Below, piece after piece: positions 12,510-24,688 of a DNA stretch of 64,000 bases (positions are counted from its first letter, which is position 1; each line of letters begins with the position of its first letter). The position numbers and the translations under genes are program-made. Under the pieces are notes generated by a model. The model was not told where the DNA came from. It worked only from the letters and a program-made list of their open reading frames with translations, and ran no database searches. Source of the DNA: Arbacia lixula (taxonomy: Eukaryota; Echinodermata; Echinoidea; Arbacioida; Arbaciidae). The DNA lies in assembly GCA_963669155.1 (NCBI GenBank), contig OZ022576.1:35992297-36056296 (forward strand), in the 5' to 3' direction.

Positions 12510-13060
12510 CTTGACAGCTGGATAGACTACCCGGTCTATCATAGGATGCTAATCTGGTATCCGAGAGGATGTTGTAGGCTGAATGTCGAGACCTGCGTAT
12601 GGAATGATGAAAACATACCATTGAAATAATCTCATGATTAGCTGATGAGGTAGTGTCAACTCACTAAGGGTGGAGTATTAAGTTGAAACGCTTATACTAT
12701 ATTTACATGCCACTTACTGCATTAAGCACGTTTAGTATAATAAGTCAATGGCCCATTTCTGAGAACAATTCATGTAAATATTGCATTGGTTTAAAGTAAG
12801 AAGTAGAAGTGGAAATGTAGTAATTAGTGTACACACGTTCTGTTGCCATCGCTGGAGTATCAAGTGTGCGACCCTAGCAAACACAATTCAATCTTACCTG
12901 AATGTCAATCATTTCAGTGGAAAAAAATACAACTCAACAGTATTGACTCAACAAGATTGACGAATTTTATCGCAAGCTTTATACATTCCTCCAGTCTGAA
13001 AAGCATATCCCTCCTTTCACGGATATCTCATTCGGAAAGTCCCATTTCAGTAGTGAGCAA
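12510..13060 (-). promoter_or_regulatory. 5' flank of plexin 1 (putative promoter region)
   Basis: The first ~200 bp upstream of the start codon align with copy 2 (51057-51250), including the leader CCAGATTAGC and a GTTGTA stretch. Beyond this an AT-rich stretch follows. No distinct TATA box or initiator could be assigned with confidence. Confidence 0.35.
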
Positions 13061-13069
13061 ACTTAAGCA

Positions 13070-13500
13070 GAAAACAGGCGGAACCGGACTGGAGCGCTCT
13101 GACATAATGTAGCCTGCTTTAAGGCGTTAATGCAAACAAGTTCTGTGTTACCCGAGGTAGGAAGAAGGGGAACTATCAGGAAACACAAATTGACCAATGC
13201 GAAGAGGGCAAAACATATCAGAAACGGCATGGATCACTCTGTCGTAATATACACTGGTTTACGAGCGTTGATGTGATTCCAACTTAAGTTCGAAAGCAAA
13301 ACATGTATGAAAATTTCCAGAATCGGTCTGGAACAGTCTTGCGTATATACTAAAGACAGGATTCTGAGCATTGATGTGATTCCATCCTTCGTTCCAGTTC
13401 AGGGCAATACATTTAACAACACAGCTAAAACCAGCGTGGAGCGCCCTGATGTAATGTGGACAGCCTTATGAGCGTTAATGTGAACGCATCCTTGTTTTAG
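13070..13500. repeat. Degenerate ~110-bp tandem repeat, unit A first array
   Basis: Four diverged units each containing AACCGG-CTGGAGCGC-like, GAGCGTTGATGTGATTCCA-like and ATACATA-like blocks. Confidence 0.7.
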
Positions 13501-14199
13501 TCCCTTGTCACACCTTTAAGAATATATTGGTTGCCATTTATTTAATGGGTAGACAATCATGACAATTCTCAGTAAAGGACACGCTATTCACCATATGTGT
13601 AATATCTATAAGAGGCCATGCATTTTCACAGGCCGCTCAAAACGAGCCTTTCTTGTATGGTACATCGACGATTCAAACATGGACAGAGATAATGGCGGTT
13701 CTGCTGTTCATGCGGTTTTAACAGGCTTCCTATCAAACTAAGTGGATATTAAAACCACGTAATATCAATACGTTATTCACTCTTTATGCGCCATTATCAC
13801 ATTTTTGTACAAATGATTCACACAAATTTTACAAAACAGCGGTCTACCTGGCATACATAGCGTACAGCAACATGACAGACAGGTAACGGTCTATGTATAA
13901 AAGTATAGTAATACATGTACTGCCCTTCAAACTAACCACAATAATCAATAATCAACTCGATATAATTGAAAATATTCACACATTTAATGTTCCTTTTTTC
14001 TTCTTATAAATGAAAAAAGGCCTAATATACTGCTTTAAAACGAAGAAAATAGTAGATATAAACACAAGTAACCATATCCCGACAACAGCATGCTTGGAAA
14101 GGTATGCAACAATGTCGGTCGATAATATTGAGAAAGGAGTGGGGTACTTTTCTGTTCTGTACGGGCTTGGACACACTTATCCTTACTTGATGTCGAGTT

Positions 14200-14880
14200 C
14201 AGAAATTAGACAAAGACTATTTCCTTTCAACTCACCGTGTCTACTTGTGAAACACGACAGAGCATAGCAGAAACTACAAAACAATATGTTTTGTATGAAT
14301 GTTTTACTTCCACTCATTGATTCCACACACAGATAACCCACCACAATGAATAGTTCCAGCTGAGACCAGAGGTTCCAGAGGTGTGTATGTCATGCATGTG
14401 AGCGGCTGCACGCTGTGAACTGTGTGTGTGTGTCTTTCCTGCTTCCTCCTTGTTCCATTATTTATGTACACGTGCGACCCGCGGAAAAATTCCAAGGGGA
14501 TTTTCGAATAAGATATTTCCGATTTTTTCTTTTACACATGTGTACATATCTTAATCACATATATTCTGAATTACACCAGAACTGGAGAAGGATACGGGGA
14601 GGTGATTTTAAAATGATCAACGACCCTGCCTTTAATGAAGAAATTAAATTGATAGCAACTTGCCTAGCGGTTGATAACATCGTAACTCGGTATCATTGTA
14701 ACAGCCCACCCACTCCACGCATGATACTGTCACAGAGAAAGCAATGAAATATAGAGGAAGAGAAATTGAGAGGGAAAAGTACGAGGGACAGAAAGAACAA
14801 TTCTGAGAAAGAGGAAGCTTTCCCATTCGTCCAGTCTGGACAGCATGTGCCTCCTTACACGAATATCTCATTCAGAAAGC
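14200..14880. repeat. Old intergenic duplicate block (related to 17640-18310, 52790-53470, 55850-56520)
   Basis: Four copies of one block exist, two per unit. Each has on the minus strand a stretch reading VSCVEWVGCYND or VSCVGWVGCYKE after a pyrimidine tract and AG, and about 300 bp further downstream the stretch EPLVSAGTIHCGGLSVCG followed by INEWK and a stop. This could be exon debris of a small secreted-protein gene; no intact gene could be built. Confidence 0.5.
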
Positions 14881-15330
14881 ACCATTTCAGTTTTGAGCAA
14901 ACATAATAAGAGAACAGGCAGAACCGGACTAGAGCCCGGTAGCCCGATTTATAAACGTTGGTGTGAACCCACCCCTAGATTGAAAGTTCTTTCTTACTCG
15001 AGGTAGGAAGAAGGGGAGCTATCAGGAAAAATTAAGAAAAAGGGCAAAACATATCAGAAACGGTCTGAAGCGCGCTGCCATAATATATACCGGTTTACGA
15101 GTGCTGATCTGATTCCAACCTTATGTCCAGTTGAGAGCGATACATATTAGAAAAGGGCCAGAACCGGTCTGGAACGGTCTTGCGTACTATACACAGGTTT
15201 CTGAGCATTCCTTCTTTCCAGTTCAGAGCAATACATATAAGAACACACTAGCTAAAACCGGCCTGGAGCGCCCCGATATAATTGGACCGCCAGGTGAGCG
15301 TTAATGCGAACCCATCCTTGTTTTGTCCCT
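14880..15330. repeat. Degenerate ~110-bp tandem repeat, unit A second array
   Basis: The same repeat family as 13070-13500, for example ACCGGTCTGGAACGGTCTTG and AACCGGCCTGGAGCGCC; part of an older internal duplication (13070-13960 resembles 14880-15720). Confidence 0.7.
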
Positions 15331-16338
15331 TCTCACACTTTAAAAAGAATAATGGTTGCTTGTTATTTAATGGTAAGAAAATCATGACAATTTTCAGTAA
15401 AGGACACGTTATGCACCACATGTGCTATATCTATCATGTCTATCCGAGGCTGTCCATTTTCACGGGCCGCTCAAAACGAGCTTTTCTACATTGCCTGAAC
15501 AATAATCATGATAATGGTTGGACAATTCAAACATGGACAGATAATTGTATACTCACACGTACGATGTTCTTTCTTCTCCTTTATCCAAATGATACAAGTC
15601 AGGTATATTGCTTTAATTCGTAGAATATTGGTAGATATAAACTCATAATTACAACACACTGAGAACAGCACACGCAGAAAGGTATACAACAATGACGGTC
15701 GGTAAGTTTAAGAAAGCAGCGCGCGGTGCATGTGCGTGTCCGTTCTTTACGAGCTTGAACACAATTGAAGAGCTTGCAACCAAAAGGTGCTTAATCCAAT
15801 TTTCACCAAGTTGCATGTTTTTCATGATTTTTATAGCCCTCTAGCATGTCTACATTTCTAATGTCTAACTTCTACATTTTAGTTTCGTGTAAGACAAAGC
15901 TGAGTTTGTGTTATTATTATTGGATGAACTTGCTGATATTAACAATAACCCGAGGAAGAGACAGAAAAACGAAGTGTTATTTTACTTGTCTGTTCCACCT
16001 TACAATATTCCCACCCTATTCTTACATATCTAGGAAGAGCCTGAGGAGTTATTATATTTATCACTATTCATATTTGCTTTCCATCTATTCCTGAAGTTAG
16101 CCATCAAACTTCATGTAGATGTTTGAGTGTGTTTGCACAACACTAGTACAGCGTAGTCTGTGGCACAGGTGTAGGCACCCCTAACTGCATTAGCCTAGGG
16201 AGTTGGGAGCACATGATTAGCCTGAACTCTACGCATTCGGCCTGTGGAGAATTGGCGCAGTAAAATTGAGGTTTAAGTAATATGCCTTAATTAAACACGG
16301 TTTCCTGAAAAGGTAAGAAAAATATGACCGTAACATTA

Positions 16339-16728
16339 GGCCCGTTCACACACACCGGAAATCGAAATTACAATCGCGATCCAAATTTCGATTTTTTTTT
16401 TCGACCGTTCATACACAGGGAAAAATCGCACTTCCCAGCAAGGAAAGAACGATCAGTGGCCAAATTGCGCATGCGCGAAACTTGCATGACCGAAGACTGA
16501 CCCCGCTGTCCCGATAGAGTTTCGCGCGCGCGCGATTCAAAGAGACGCTTGGCAAAATAATCGAGATTATTCTGAAAAATCGCACTAATAGGTGCGAGTT
16601 GGATCGCGATAAGGATCGCGGTAATTAGTGCGATTTTTCTGTCCACACTGGAAAAAATTTCGAAATTTTGATCGCGATAAGAAAATCGATTTTTAAATCG
16701 CACTTTTTCCCTTGTGTGTGAACGGGCC
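16339..16728. mobile_element. MITE with GGCCCGTTCACAC terminal inverted repeats
   Basis: A 390-bp insert in unit A, missing at the matching place in unit B (about 54917). Ends are GGCCCGTTCACACACA and its inverse; the flank has TTA on the left and TA on the right, compatible with the TWA target of PIF/Harbinger elements but not proof. Much of the interior is inverted repeat built on AATCGCGAT and GTGCGATTT motifs. The open frame inside is a by-product. Confidence 0.75.
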
Positions 16729-17639
16729 TATAGAATTATGTACTCTCTAGGCAAGTATGATTTACAGTACATTGCTGTGTGAAGAAAGCTTGGGCAACTA
16801 TAAATTATATGTGAATCGTCTTATCGTCTTCAATGTAATTTTATATAGTTCATGGTGAACACCTTACCAATTGAACAGTAATGTTCGATTAGGGTTGTCA
16901 CACATTAATTCTTGTTTAGTGTGGGACGTGTGTAGGTATGTGGTGTGCGAGAATGTGTGGATGATGTATCTAGGAGAAGGATGGGAGGTAATGTGATAGC
17001 CAAATGTACAGTACTCTAGCGATTGCCTAGATTTTCATAAAATTATCTATTGCCAATGATTTACAAAATTTCCATATGGACGTAAAGGGGGATCTATATG
17101 TTAGTCTCCTGAGTGACTATATACCCCATAATGACACGTATGACCGCAACATACGCGACTCCCTCAGCACTACACATTGCTTGAACTGTTGAAAAAGTAG
17201 GCCTACATATATAAAGGCCATTGTTAGCTACACAAAAGTAACGGTCATTACAACTGATCCATGCACTAGCTTGTGTGAACCGTAGACACACGTCAATCTA
17301 CGTGTACATTCACTGGGATATACTAGTAAAAAAAACCCTGAGCTGCACTTAGATCCTGACCAATCAAATCTTGCGTTACAAAACACTGCTTGGTGCGTGC
17401 ACAAGACTACAGTACTGGAGAACAAAAAGAGCGTAAAATCCCACCGCCCTGGTGTCCGCAGTGCAAGAATCATCCATGAGAACACCGTAACGGTGACCGA
17501 AACGCACAAAATGAATCCTAGGGAAGACCGTGACGGTGCCGATATTAACAGTCAATCGAAAAACGTTTCTTTACTCCATCACCAGAACCAGAACGGATTT
17601 AGCGCCTTTTGGTTGCAAGCTTTTAAATATCATAACGTC

Positions 17640-18310
17640 TAGTTTAGAAATGAGACAAAGGCCATATTCCTTTCAGCAAAATTGCCAACTCACCGTATCT
17701 ACTTGTTTACCACGACAGAGCACAGCAGAAACTACAAAACAATATGTTTTGAATGAATTACTTCCACTCATTGATTCCACACACAGATAAACCACCACAA
17801 CGAATAGTTCCAGCTGAGACCAGAGGTTCCAGAGGTGTGTATGTCATGCATGTGAGCGGCTGCAAGGTGTGAACTCTGAGTGTGTGTCTTTTTGCCTTCC
17901 TCCTTGTTCCATTATTTATGTACTCGTGCGACCCGTGGAAAAATTCCAAGGGAATATCTGAATAAGACATTTCAGAAAAATTATGTGTACACATGTGTAC
18001 ATATCTTTATGACATATATTCTGGATTACACCTATCCATGATTTACCCTAAGAAGTTTTCGTTTTAGCAAGGCTAATAGTGTAAATGCTAAGGGTGCTAT
18101 AAAGCCTAAGGGTGAATCTATTTATAGTCAAGCCATAATGTTATATTGTCCAGAAATGGATGAGGATACGGGGAGACTATTTCAAACTGATTCACGACCC
18201 TGCCTTATGAAAATTTCAAATAGAACGCAACTTGACTAGCGATTGGTATCAATCATAACTCGGTTAATGTCTTCTTTGTAACAGCCCACCCACCCCACAC
18301 ATGATACCGT
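17640..18310. repeat. Second copy of the old intergenic block, unit A
   Basis: Matches 14200-14880, including the run CACTCATTGATTCCACACAC and the minus-strand VGWVGCYKE stretch; then an AG-rich low-complexity tract begins. Confidence 0.6.
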
Positions 18311-18429
18311 CAGAGAGAGAGAGAACAATGACATATAGTGGGACAGAAAGAGAGAGGGAGAGTATGAGGGAAAGAAAGAACAATTCTTTGGAGGAAGAAG
18401 AGTGAAAGAAAGGATGACGAAGAAGAAAA

Positions 18430-18450
18430 TTATGAAGTGAGTGTGAGAGA

Positions 18451-18488
<38 letters not shown>

Positions 18489-18530
18489 AAGAGAGAGAGA
18501 GTGAGAGAGAGAGAGAGAGAGATGAGGGAC
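18430..18530. repeat. (GA)n tract
   Basis: Nearly pure AG dinucleotides; partner at 56655-56720 is shorter. Confidence 0.9.
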
Positions 18531-18929
18531 AATGAAAGAGAACGTGGTAGGAGACAAAACACGTGACATCAAGACAATTAGACGAATAACAATGAATATC
18601 TAGTCACGATTTACGTTCTTCATAAACAGTGCCTGCAAAGAATGAGAGCACGTGATTTACTTTAAAGGGAATATACTGCACTGCGAGGACAGAAAAAAAA
18701 AACGTCAAAAGGGTGATCGTGAGCAATCTTCTTACGAATGGTCTGAAATTCATGACTTGTCCATCTAACGATCCCTTTTTTTGAAGGCTTTCTGTCTTCC
18801 CAGTACAGTATATTCCCATCAAGCAACGTTCAATGCCAATCACTGGAAGCAAGACAGAGAGGCAGATGTAGGGACAGAACATAGGCATGTCGATAGAGAA
18901 GCAAATCAAACCTTGGAAGCTTGTGCTAT

Positions 18930-20500
18930 GTTTCAAATATTACAATTCGGACCACGATTTACATTAAGGAGCGAATTATAGGGTAATTCTGGTGATACTA
19001 TCAAATGTTAATATCAATAATTTTAGCATTGATGTGCCACTCCACTCATCATTAGCTCCACAATTTATCAGACGAATGGTTACGATAAACGAAGGGAAAA
19101 AACAGTGTCCCCCTTTTAAAAAACAATCATCATGGTCACAATTAAAACCCTTCATTTTACTCTTCAATTGTGATTTCCTTTATCACGATGCCTGGTGATG
19201 AAAAAAATCTAAGCCCTACTACCCAGCAACACATAATCGTATGTGCTGATATTCATACCAACATTACTGCACTGGCTACACGCTGTGAGCTCAGACATAT
19301 ATTTAAGTAGTAATTCATTGCCATCGAGATCAAATTCGAGGGTCAAAGTATTATTGACTCTCAATGTATCGAAGCAAACGTTGCAGAAAAAAACAACAAC
19401 AGAAAGCTCAATGTCTAGCGTCAGCGGACCTTTACATGAACAATATGACCCTACAATGCCGTAGACACAATCACATTGATGCCGTGGAATATTGGTGGTG
19501 AATTTTGTGGTAATACACAATATAGCACTGGAGAATTGTGCAATAATCTAAGCGTCATGAATACGTGATCCAACGGGTGGAAGGCATTGAAACACTAGCA
19601 ATACCCATCTAAATCGAGTTTGATTTTACTAGCACTCTGGTGAACATGTTCACAAAATAACACACTTTTGAAGGCTATAATTGAGTGATTTTGTATTAAA
19701 TAAAGACACGATGAAACCTACAAATCAGTACATTTTTTTACTGTCTGTGTACATTCCATTTGGAATTAATTTCGCCTTACCAGTGTCAACACAGCCTCAC
19801 AGTGCTTAAAAATATATGTATAATAATTTTGGCCAGGTCATGAAAGCAACAAAATTGGAATAGGACTTATTTTATACTCAGCTTTTCTCAAAAGTTTATA
19901 ATGTGTACACATGGATGTATTTTCAACTCTACACGAAATAAAGAACATCACACACATTAAGAAGTACTTGGGAAAGTTAATCAGTTAAAGCATATTTATG
20001 AATAGAGACAAAAGAGTCGTTAAAATACGTAAACGAACAAATGAAACATTGCCCTGTTTGACATTGAAAACGTGATGTGTACTGTACAAACCCATACCTT
20101 GCGTGAAAGCGATTAATACCCTCTGAAAAAGAACCGAACAATAGAACAGGCTGTTTATACGCTACATTACCTGCGAAAAGATCAATAACAAATCTTTCAA
20201 TTGCATAAGCCTCATGATTGTGTCCTTGATAACATAGTCAAAAACTTTAGTGAACCAAGTAGTGGAAAGCGAACAAATACTAAACGCTTGATGAGCAACA
20301 ATATCCCATGTACGCCTATATGAGAATAAAAAGATGTTTACATGTATTTCCTATTGTAAGTGCATTCACCTCAAACCCACTCCAAATGTACGCCGTTCAG
20401 ACGATCAGAAATATCACACACAAGTCTCCAAAACAGTGGTTCTGTGGTCACGAGAAGAACAATTTGGGGGAAATGCTTTTCACCTGAGATTTATGTAGAT
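18930..20500. other. Intergenic, no gene recognised
   Basis: Strongly similar to 57200-58800. A 103-codon frame on the minus strand (19209-19520) is open in this unit but interrupted in the partner (a stop at about 57551-57553), so it is probably not a maintained gene. Confidence 0.6.
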
Positions 20501-20509
20501 TTTATATAA

Positions 20510-21060
20510 TGTATAATTCACCCTCTTCCTCTTACTACTATCTCCTGTCTCCCTTGTCTCTCTCTTCACCTCTCTCTTCTATGCTTACTTCAGTGCATCT
20601 CTATCCACTGTGTATCTCACCTGCTCTTTGCTGCTCTCTCCCTCTCTCTCTCTCTCTTACACTCTCTCCTATCCTTACACTCTTTCTCCTCCTTGCTTCA
20701 TTATATCTCTACACACTGTACTCAATCCTCCCCTCCCCTGTACACACGATAGTCATTCCTCTTTCCTCCTCTCTCTTATCTTTGTTTACTCTATTATACA
20801 TGAGTGTACATTGGTTCTCTGTTTAATATGTATGCCTTGTATGCTCTAGTGTGTAGGGCATCGGTCTACACACTTCACGATGAAAACCTGGCCCACTATA
20901 AGGAATCAGTTAGTGTTTGCCTGGTGCCTGTATGTCGGTGATTTAGGTTGCACCAATCAGCATGTGTCATCTATGACATCATATCAGACGAGAGTTGGCA
21001 ATATGAGCTCACCCTGTTGGGCCTTGTGAGATGCTCTCTCTCTCTCTCTCTCTCTCTGTA
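20510..21060. repeat. Pyrimidine-rich region with (CT)n tracts
   Basis: CT runs at 20638-20660 and 21032-21058; the long frames here are Ser/Leu low complexity. Unit B partner 58810-59373 has a longer second CT run (59333-59373). Confidence 0.85.
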
Positions 21061-21499
21061 CATCACATGCACCTTGACTGAAGACTATTTAAAAGGCAAA
21101 GGTAATTGCAAAGGTAGCTCCTATTTTAGTAGCTATTTACGTCCTCATATGCTCTGTCTTGATGGATGCTGTTGTACTGTGCGTGGTTGTGACTGCTTTA
21201 TGACTGCTTCCCGCACCCGAAGTATGTGTCAGGTGTCAGCTAGTCAGCAACCATTAAGAATATTGTTGGCATTTCTATTAAATGACACCCCTCCGAAATG
21301 CAATTACAAATCAACATGGTGATTTCAACACGTCTGTGTCACTTTATTATCATGTACATTTCCATTACCATTCGCAATTCTTATAATTTGAAAGAAATCG
21401 ATCTCGATTAATCAATTAATTTTAATTATCAGCAGGATAGGATGTGGTATTAAGCTCTCGGTGGTGCAAACGCGAGGGTTACGACAATTGTGTACCTTA

Positions 21500-21870
21500 C
21501 CTAGTCATTTACAAATATAATCATAGAAAACCAATCACATATAGCACAGCCGAGTATAACTTCAATCTGAGTAGACGAAACATAAATGTATTACCATCTT
21601 GTGTGATATTTAAGTACTCCCCTAATAATATGTTTATAGAAAACATTCCAATGACATACTGCACAGCCAAGAATTACTTCAAACTAAGTAGATAATGATT
21701 ATAGAAAACATTCCAATACCATACGGCACAGCCGAGAATTACTTCAAACTAAGTAGATAATGATTATAGAAAACATTCCAATACCATACGGCACAGCCGT
21801 GTATGACTACAAACTGAGTAGAATAAACATACGTGTACTACCATCTTCTATGATAATCAGAACTAATCAT
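21500..21870 (+). repeat. Tandem repeat with an open reading frame, unit A
   Basis: Units containing GAAAACATTCCAATACCATA then GCACAGCCGAG and CAAACTGAGTAGA. Fewer units than in unit B. Confidence 0.8.
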
Positions 21871-22261
21871 AAAGTAGCTATACAGAGAACAAAAGCAAGA
21901 AATTAGAAAGTCAAAGTGTGGAGAAGTTGTAGTACGTTTTGCAACCAGCTATATGTTTCTTTCAAAATCTGAAAGAGAGGGTATCAGTCTCGACGTTTCG
22001 GGCAGTGTGCCTTGTCCGTCATCCGGATGAAAGACAGAACATGCCACAAAGCTACTAGCCAATATGAAACATTTTCTACACTTGGATGTGTTAGAAGAAA
22101 TGTTCCAAAGCACCCATAGAACACCTTCAGGCATATAATTAAAATGAACTTTTATTGGCAAAGAGTCGACTATTGGTTCTAATGCCACAAAGAGTACACC
22201 GATAATTAAACCTTTGCGTGTATAAGTAGTATTATCTCAATGTTGTCACAAATCGCTGAGA

Positions 22262-22330
22262 GTGGTTCAAGAAATATTTCATTTCATTTTATTCCACATT
22301 AAGCATTAAGAAAACCACATACAAAGAAAA
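22262..22330 (-). mobile_element. Possible LINE tail remnant (unit A; partner near 60845-60900)
   Basis: On the minus strand it reads TTAATGTGGAATAAAATGAA followed by ATGAAAT, resembling the short-repeat 3' tails of CR1/L2-type elements. Present in both duplication units, so older than the duplication. Confidence 0.3.
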
Positions 22331-22359
22331 GAATACAACTAAACAACAAAAACAACATA

Positions 22360-22538
22360 TTTGCAAAGAAATTGTAGGCATACACCCAGTAATAAGGATA
22401 GCGTGCTCCATCCTGTAAATGAACGTTCATTTTCGTTCATTTACAGGATGGAGCACGCTATCCTTATTACTGGATGTATGCCTAAAATTTATTTGCAAAT
22501 TGAAATTACCCCAGAAAGCCCTTTCACTAAAATCTAGC
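22360..22538. mobile_element. Hairpin-forming insert with 13-bp flanking repeat
   Basis: Arms 22360-22425 and 22434-22499 (66 bp each, three mismatches by eye, 8-nt loop) inside a 179-bp segment flanked by CAAAAACAACATA at 22347-22359 and 22539-22551. Unit B (about 60920-60935) has a single flank and no hairpin. This fits insertion with target duplication, or loss of the segment in unit B by recombination between the repeats. Confidence 0.7.
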
Positions 22539-22559
22539 CAAAAACAACATAATACATTA

Positions 22560-24688
22560 ACAAACAAACAAAACAAACTTTTTTAACCAAAACGTTGTAA
22601 ATTTGTATTCAACGAGTTTGAAGGAAGTGTGCTTAACCAAAAACTGATCTAGTTTGCCATAAATGAAAACTAAAATTGTTCATTTTTTATTTCCAACAAT
22701 ACGGAAAGTCAGATATGTGCTAAGATTATTTGTGATAATGACTTCATATAGTAATATTAAATGGTAAATATTTGTTTATATTAGGCCGAGGGATATTCAC
22801 AGTCGTCAGGTTTACATATATTTATATAACTACGTTTTGTACGATATGTACAGGTATAATTATGTTGTTTTTAGTGACTTATAACCTCGGTTTATGGCTA
22901 AGCTGAACTTTCTTCTGCTTCTTAAAATTATTTCCTTGTATTAGATTGAAACACTAAATACGAGGTGTCAACATTTTTTTGACACTTTTGATAAATTATT
23001 TTACAAAAAAAAATAACAGCATACACAACCTCTACATGCCTAAATTTCAATTTAAACAACTCTTCCTTTCTGCATGAACCCTTGTACCATTATTTTGTAT
23101 TGAAAAATGATTGATATAATTATGTTTCGAACTGTTCCCTCACCCTTTATGCAGAGTGATGTTTGGCCTCCCCATTACCCCACTTGATTTTCATGTTATC
23201 GGATGAATTGACGTAAATTTTAATTCTCCACGTATAACTCCACCCAATTTTACATCACTTACTAACATACTGATCATAAAAACAGATTCAAATTACACAC
23301 GGCGCCACCGAGTAGGACTTCGTATAGTGTAAGACAAACATATTTCATCTACGTATTTTTTAAGCGATTGATATTAAAGTCTGCTATATATGTGAATGGT
23401 CCGCAGATCAATAAAATGATGAGAATGTAATAACACAATTCATCCTGATAGGAAGTTGGCCGCAAGAAGAAATAGAAAAGGGGGAAAAGAAAGAGGCGAC
23501 GAAAGGGAAGCTATCAAAGCTGTCTATTTTTTTTTTGCTGAAAGACAGAACATGCCACAAAGCTAATAGCCAATGTGACAAATAAATCACAATCAATACA
23601 CTTCTCTCATTCTGATGACATGATTTAAACTCTTTATCAAATATATCAGGAAAAACATACATTATTCATATTTTTTCTGGAAACAAAATAACATCTACCG
23701 ACAAAGGACATTTTTAGTATGTTGAATTAATCTTTCTTACTGGATAAAACCTGATACCCTTTATTTTGTATTTAAATAATCCGTATATATGTTGTTACGA
23801 AGGGTTCCCTTCACCCTTTTTGCTTTGTTTTATTTGCTTCATACAGCATCATACTGCCCACATGAAATACATAGTGAGATTTGGTCCTTCCATTGACTTT
23901 CATTTTATCGGATGAATTGAAGTTAATTATTGTTCCCCTCGGAGAACTCTACCTAACCCTTTTATACCACTTCATTACTTCAGGACTCACATCAGTCCTT
24001 TAACCTTCCAACCCCTCGATATGTGTTGTTAACGGTGGGTGATAAAGAACTCATCGATATCCATTCAAGTCGAGTGACTATTGTGTTGGCAAGCGATCCT
24101 TGCTGCGTACGCAGCTTATCGGTACTTCACCATCCAAATTGGATTGTATAGCCATGACAACATGTCTCATATGATTACTTCTTGTACGTTGAATGGATTC
24201 CACTTGCCATCTGGTCGGTAAGAAACATATTCAACAGATGTTTTCAGTTTAAGCTAAGAACAATCACCACATTTTTCATCTATGTATAATACTCATTCAT
24301 CAAAAAGAGATTCAGTAACGGGTAGGTTTTAACAATCATGAGTAGAATGTTAACATTTATATTTAGAATAAATGATAAGTCAAATAGTTATGATGATGTT
24401 GAGGATTTTGATAAAGATCATAAGGTAAATGAAGTTAAAATGATGATGATTGATGATACGTGTATTGACATAGTAAATTGTTATTGCATTATTACAATGA
24501 AAACACGTTACTATCCTATACAAAACTTGACGGACACAATGAAAAGTTTATATAAATGACATGGTAGGGTCTTATTTCAGAAATCACAATGGTGATTATA
24601 CACTTCTACACAATCCACAAGTAAATAATTTAGGAGAGGAAGAGGAAGACAGGAAATAAGATGATGGGTACGGGACAAGATGGCATGT
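22560..24688. other. 3' flank of plexin 2, no other gene seen
   Basis: AT-rich, aligned with 60940-63388. Likely contains the plexin 2 3' UTR in its right part. Unit B has an extra ~340 bp (62545-62885) flanked by TGTGTC on both sides. Confidence 0.6.

Noticed and set aside
12509-12542. Upstream in-frame ATG for plexin 1 at 12542
   Set aside because: Not conserved as coding in copy 2, where the same stretch contains a stop; the ATG at 12509 starts a standard signal peptide.
16368-16703. 111-codon open frame
   Set aside because: Lies wholly inside the MITE, is made of its inverted repeat, and is absent from unit B.
18236-18572. Leu/Ser-rich open frames
   Set aside because: Translation of the GA tract on the opposite strand; low complexity.
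19209-19520. 103-codon minus-strand frame with several cysteines
   Set aside because: The partner at about 57480-57790 carries a stop in this frame, and no acceptor AG precedes the best part.
20509-21322. Plus-strand frames of 79-124 codons
   Set aside because: Pyrimidine-rich low complexity; not kept in the unit B partner.
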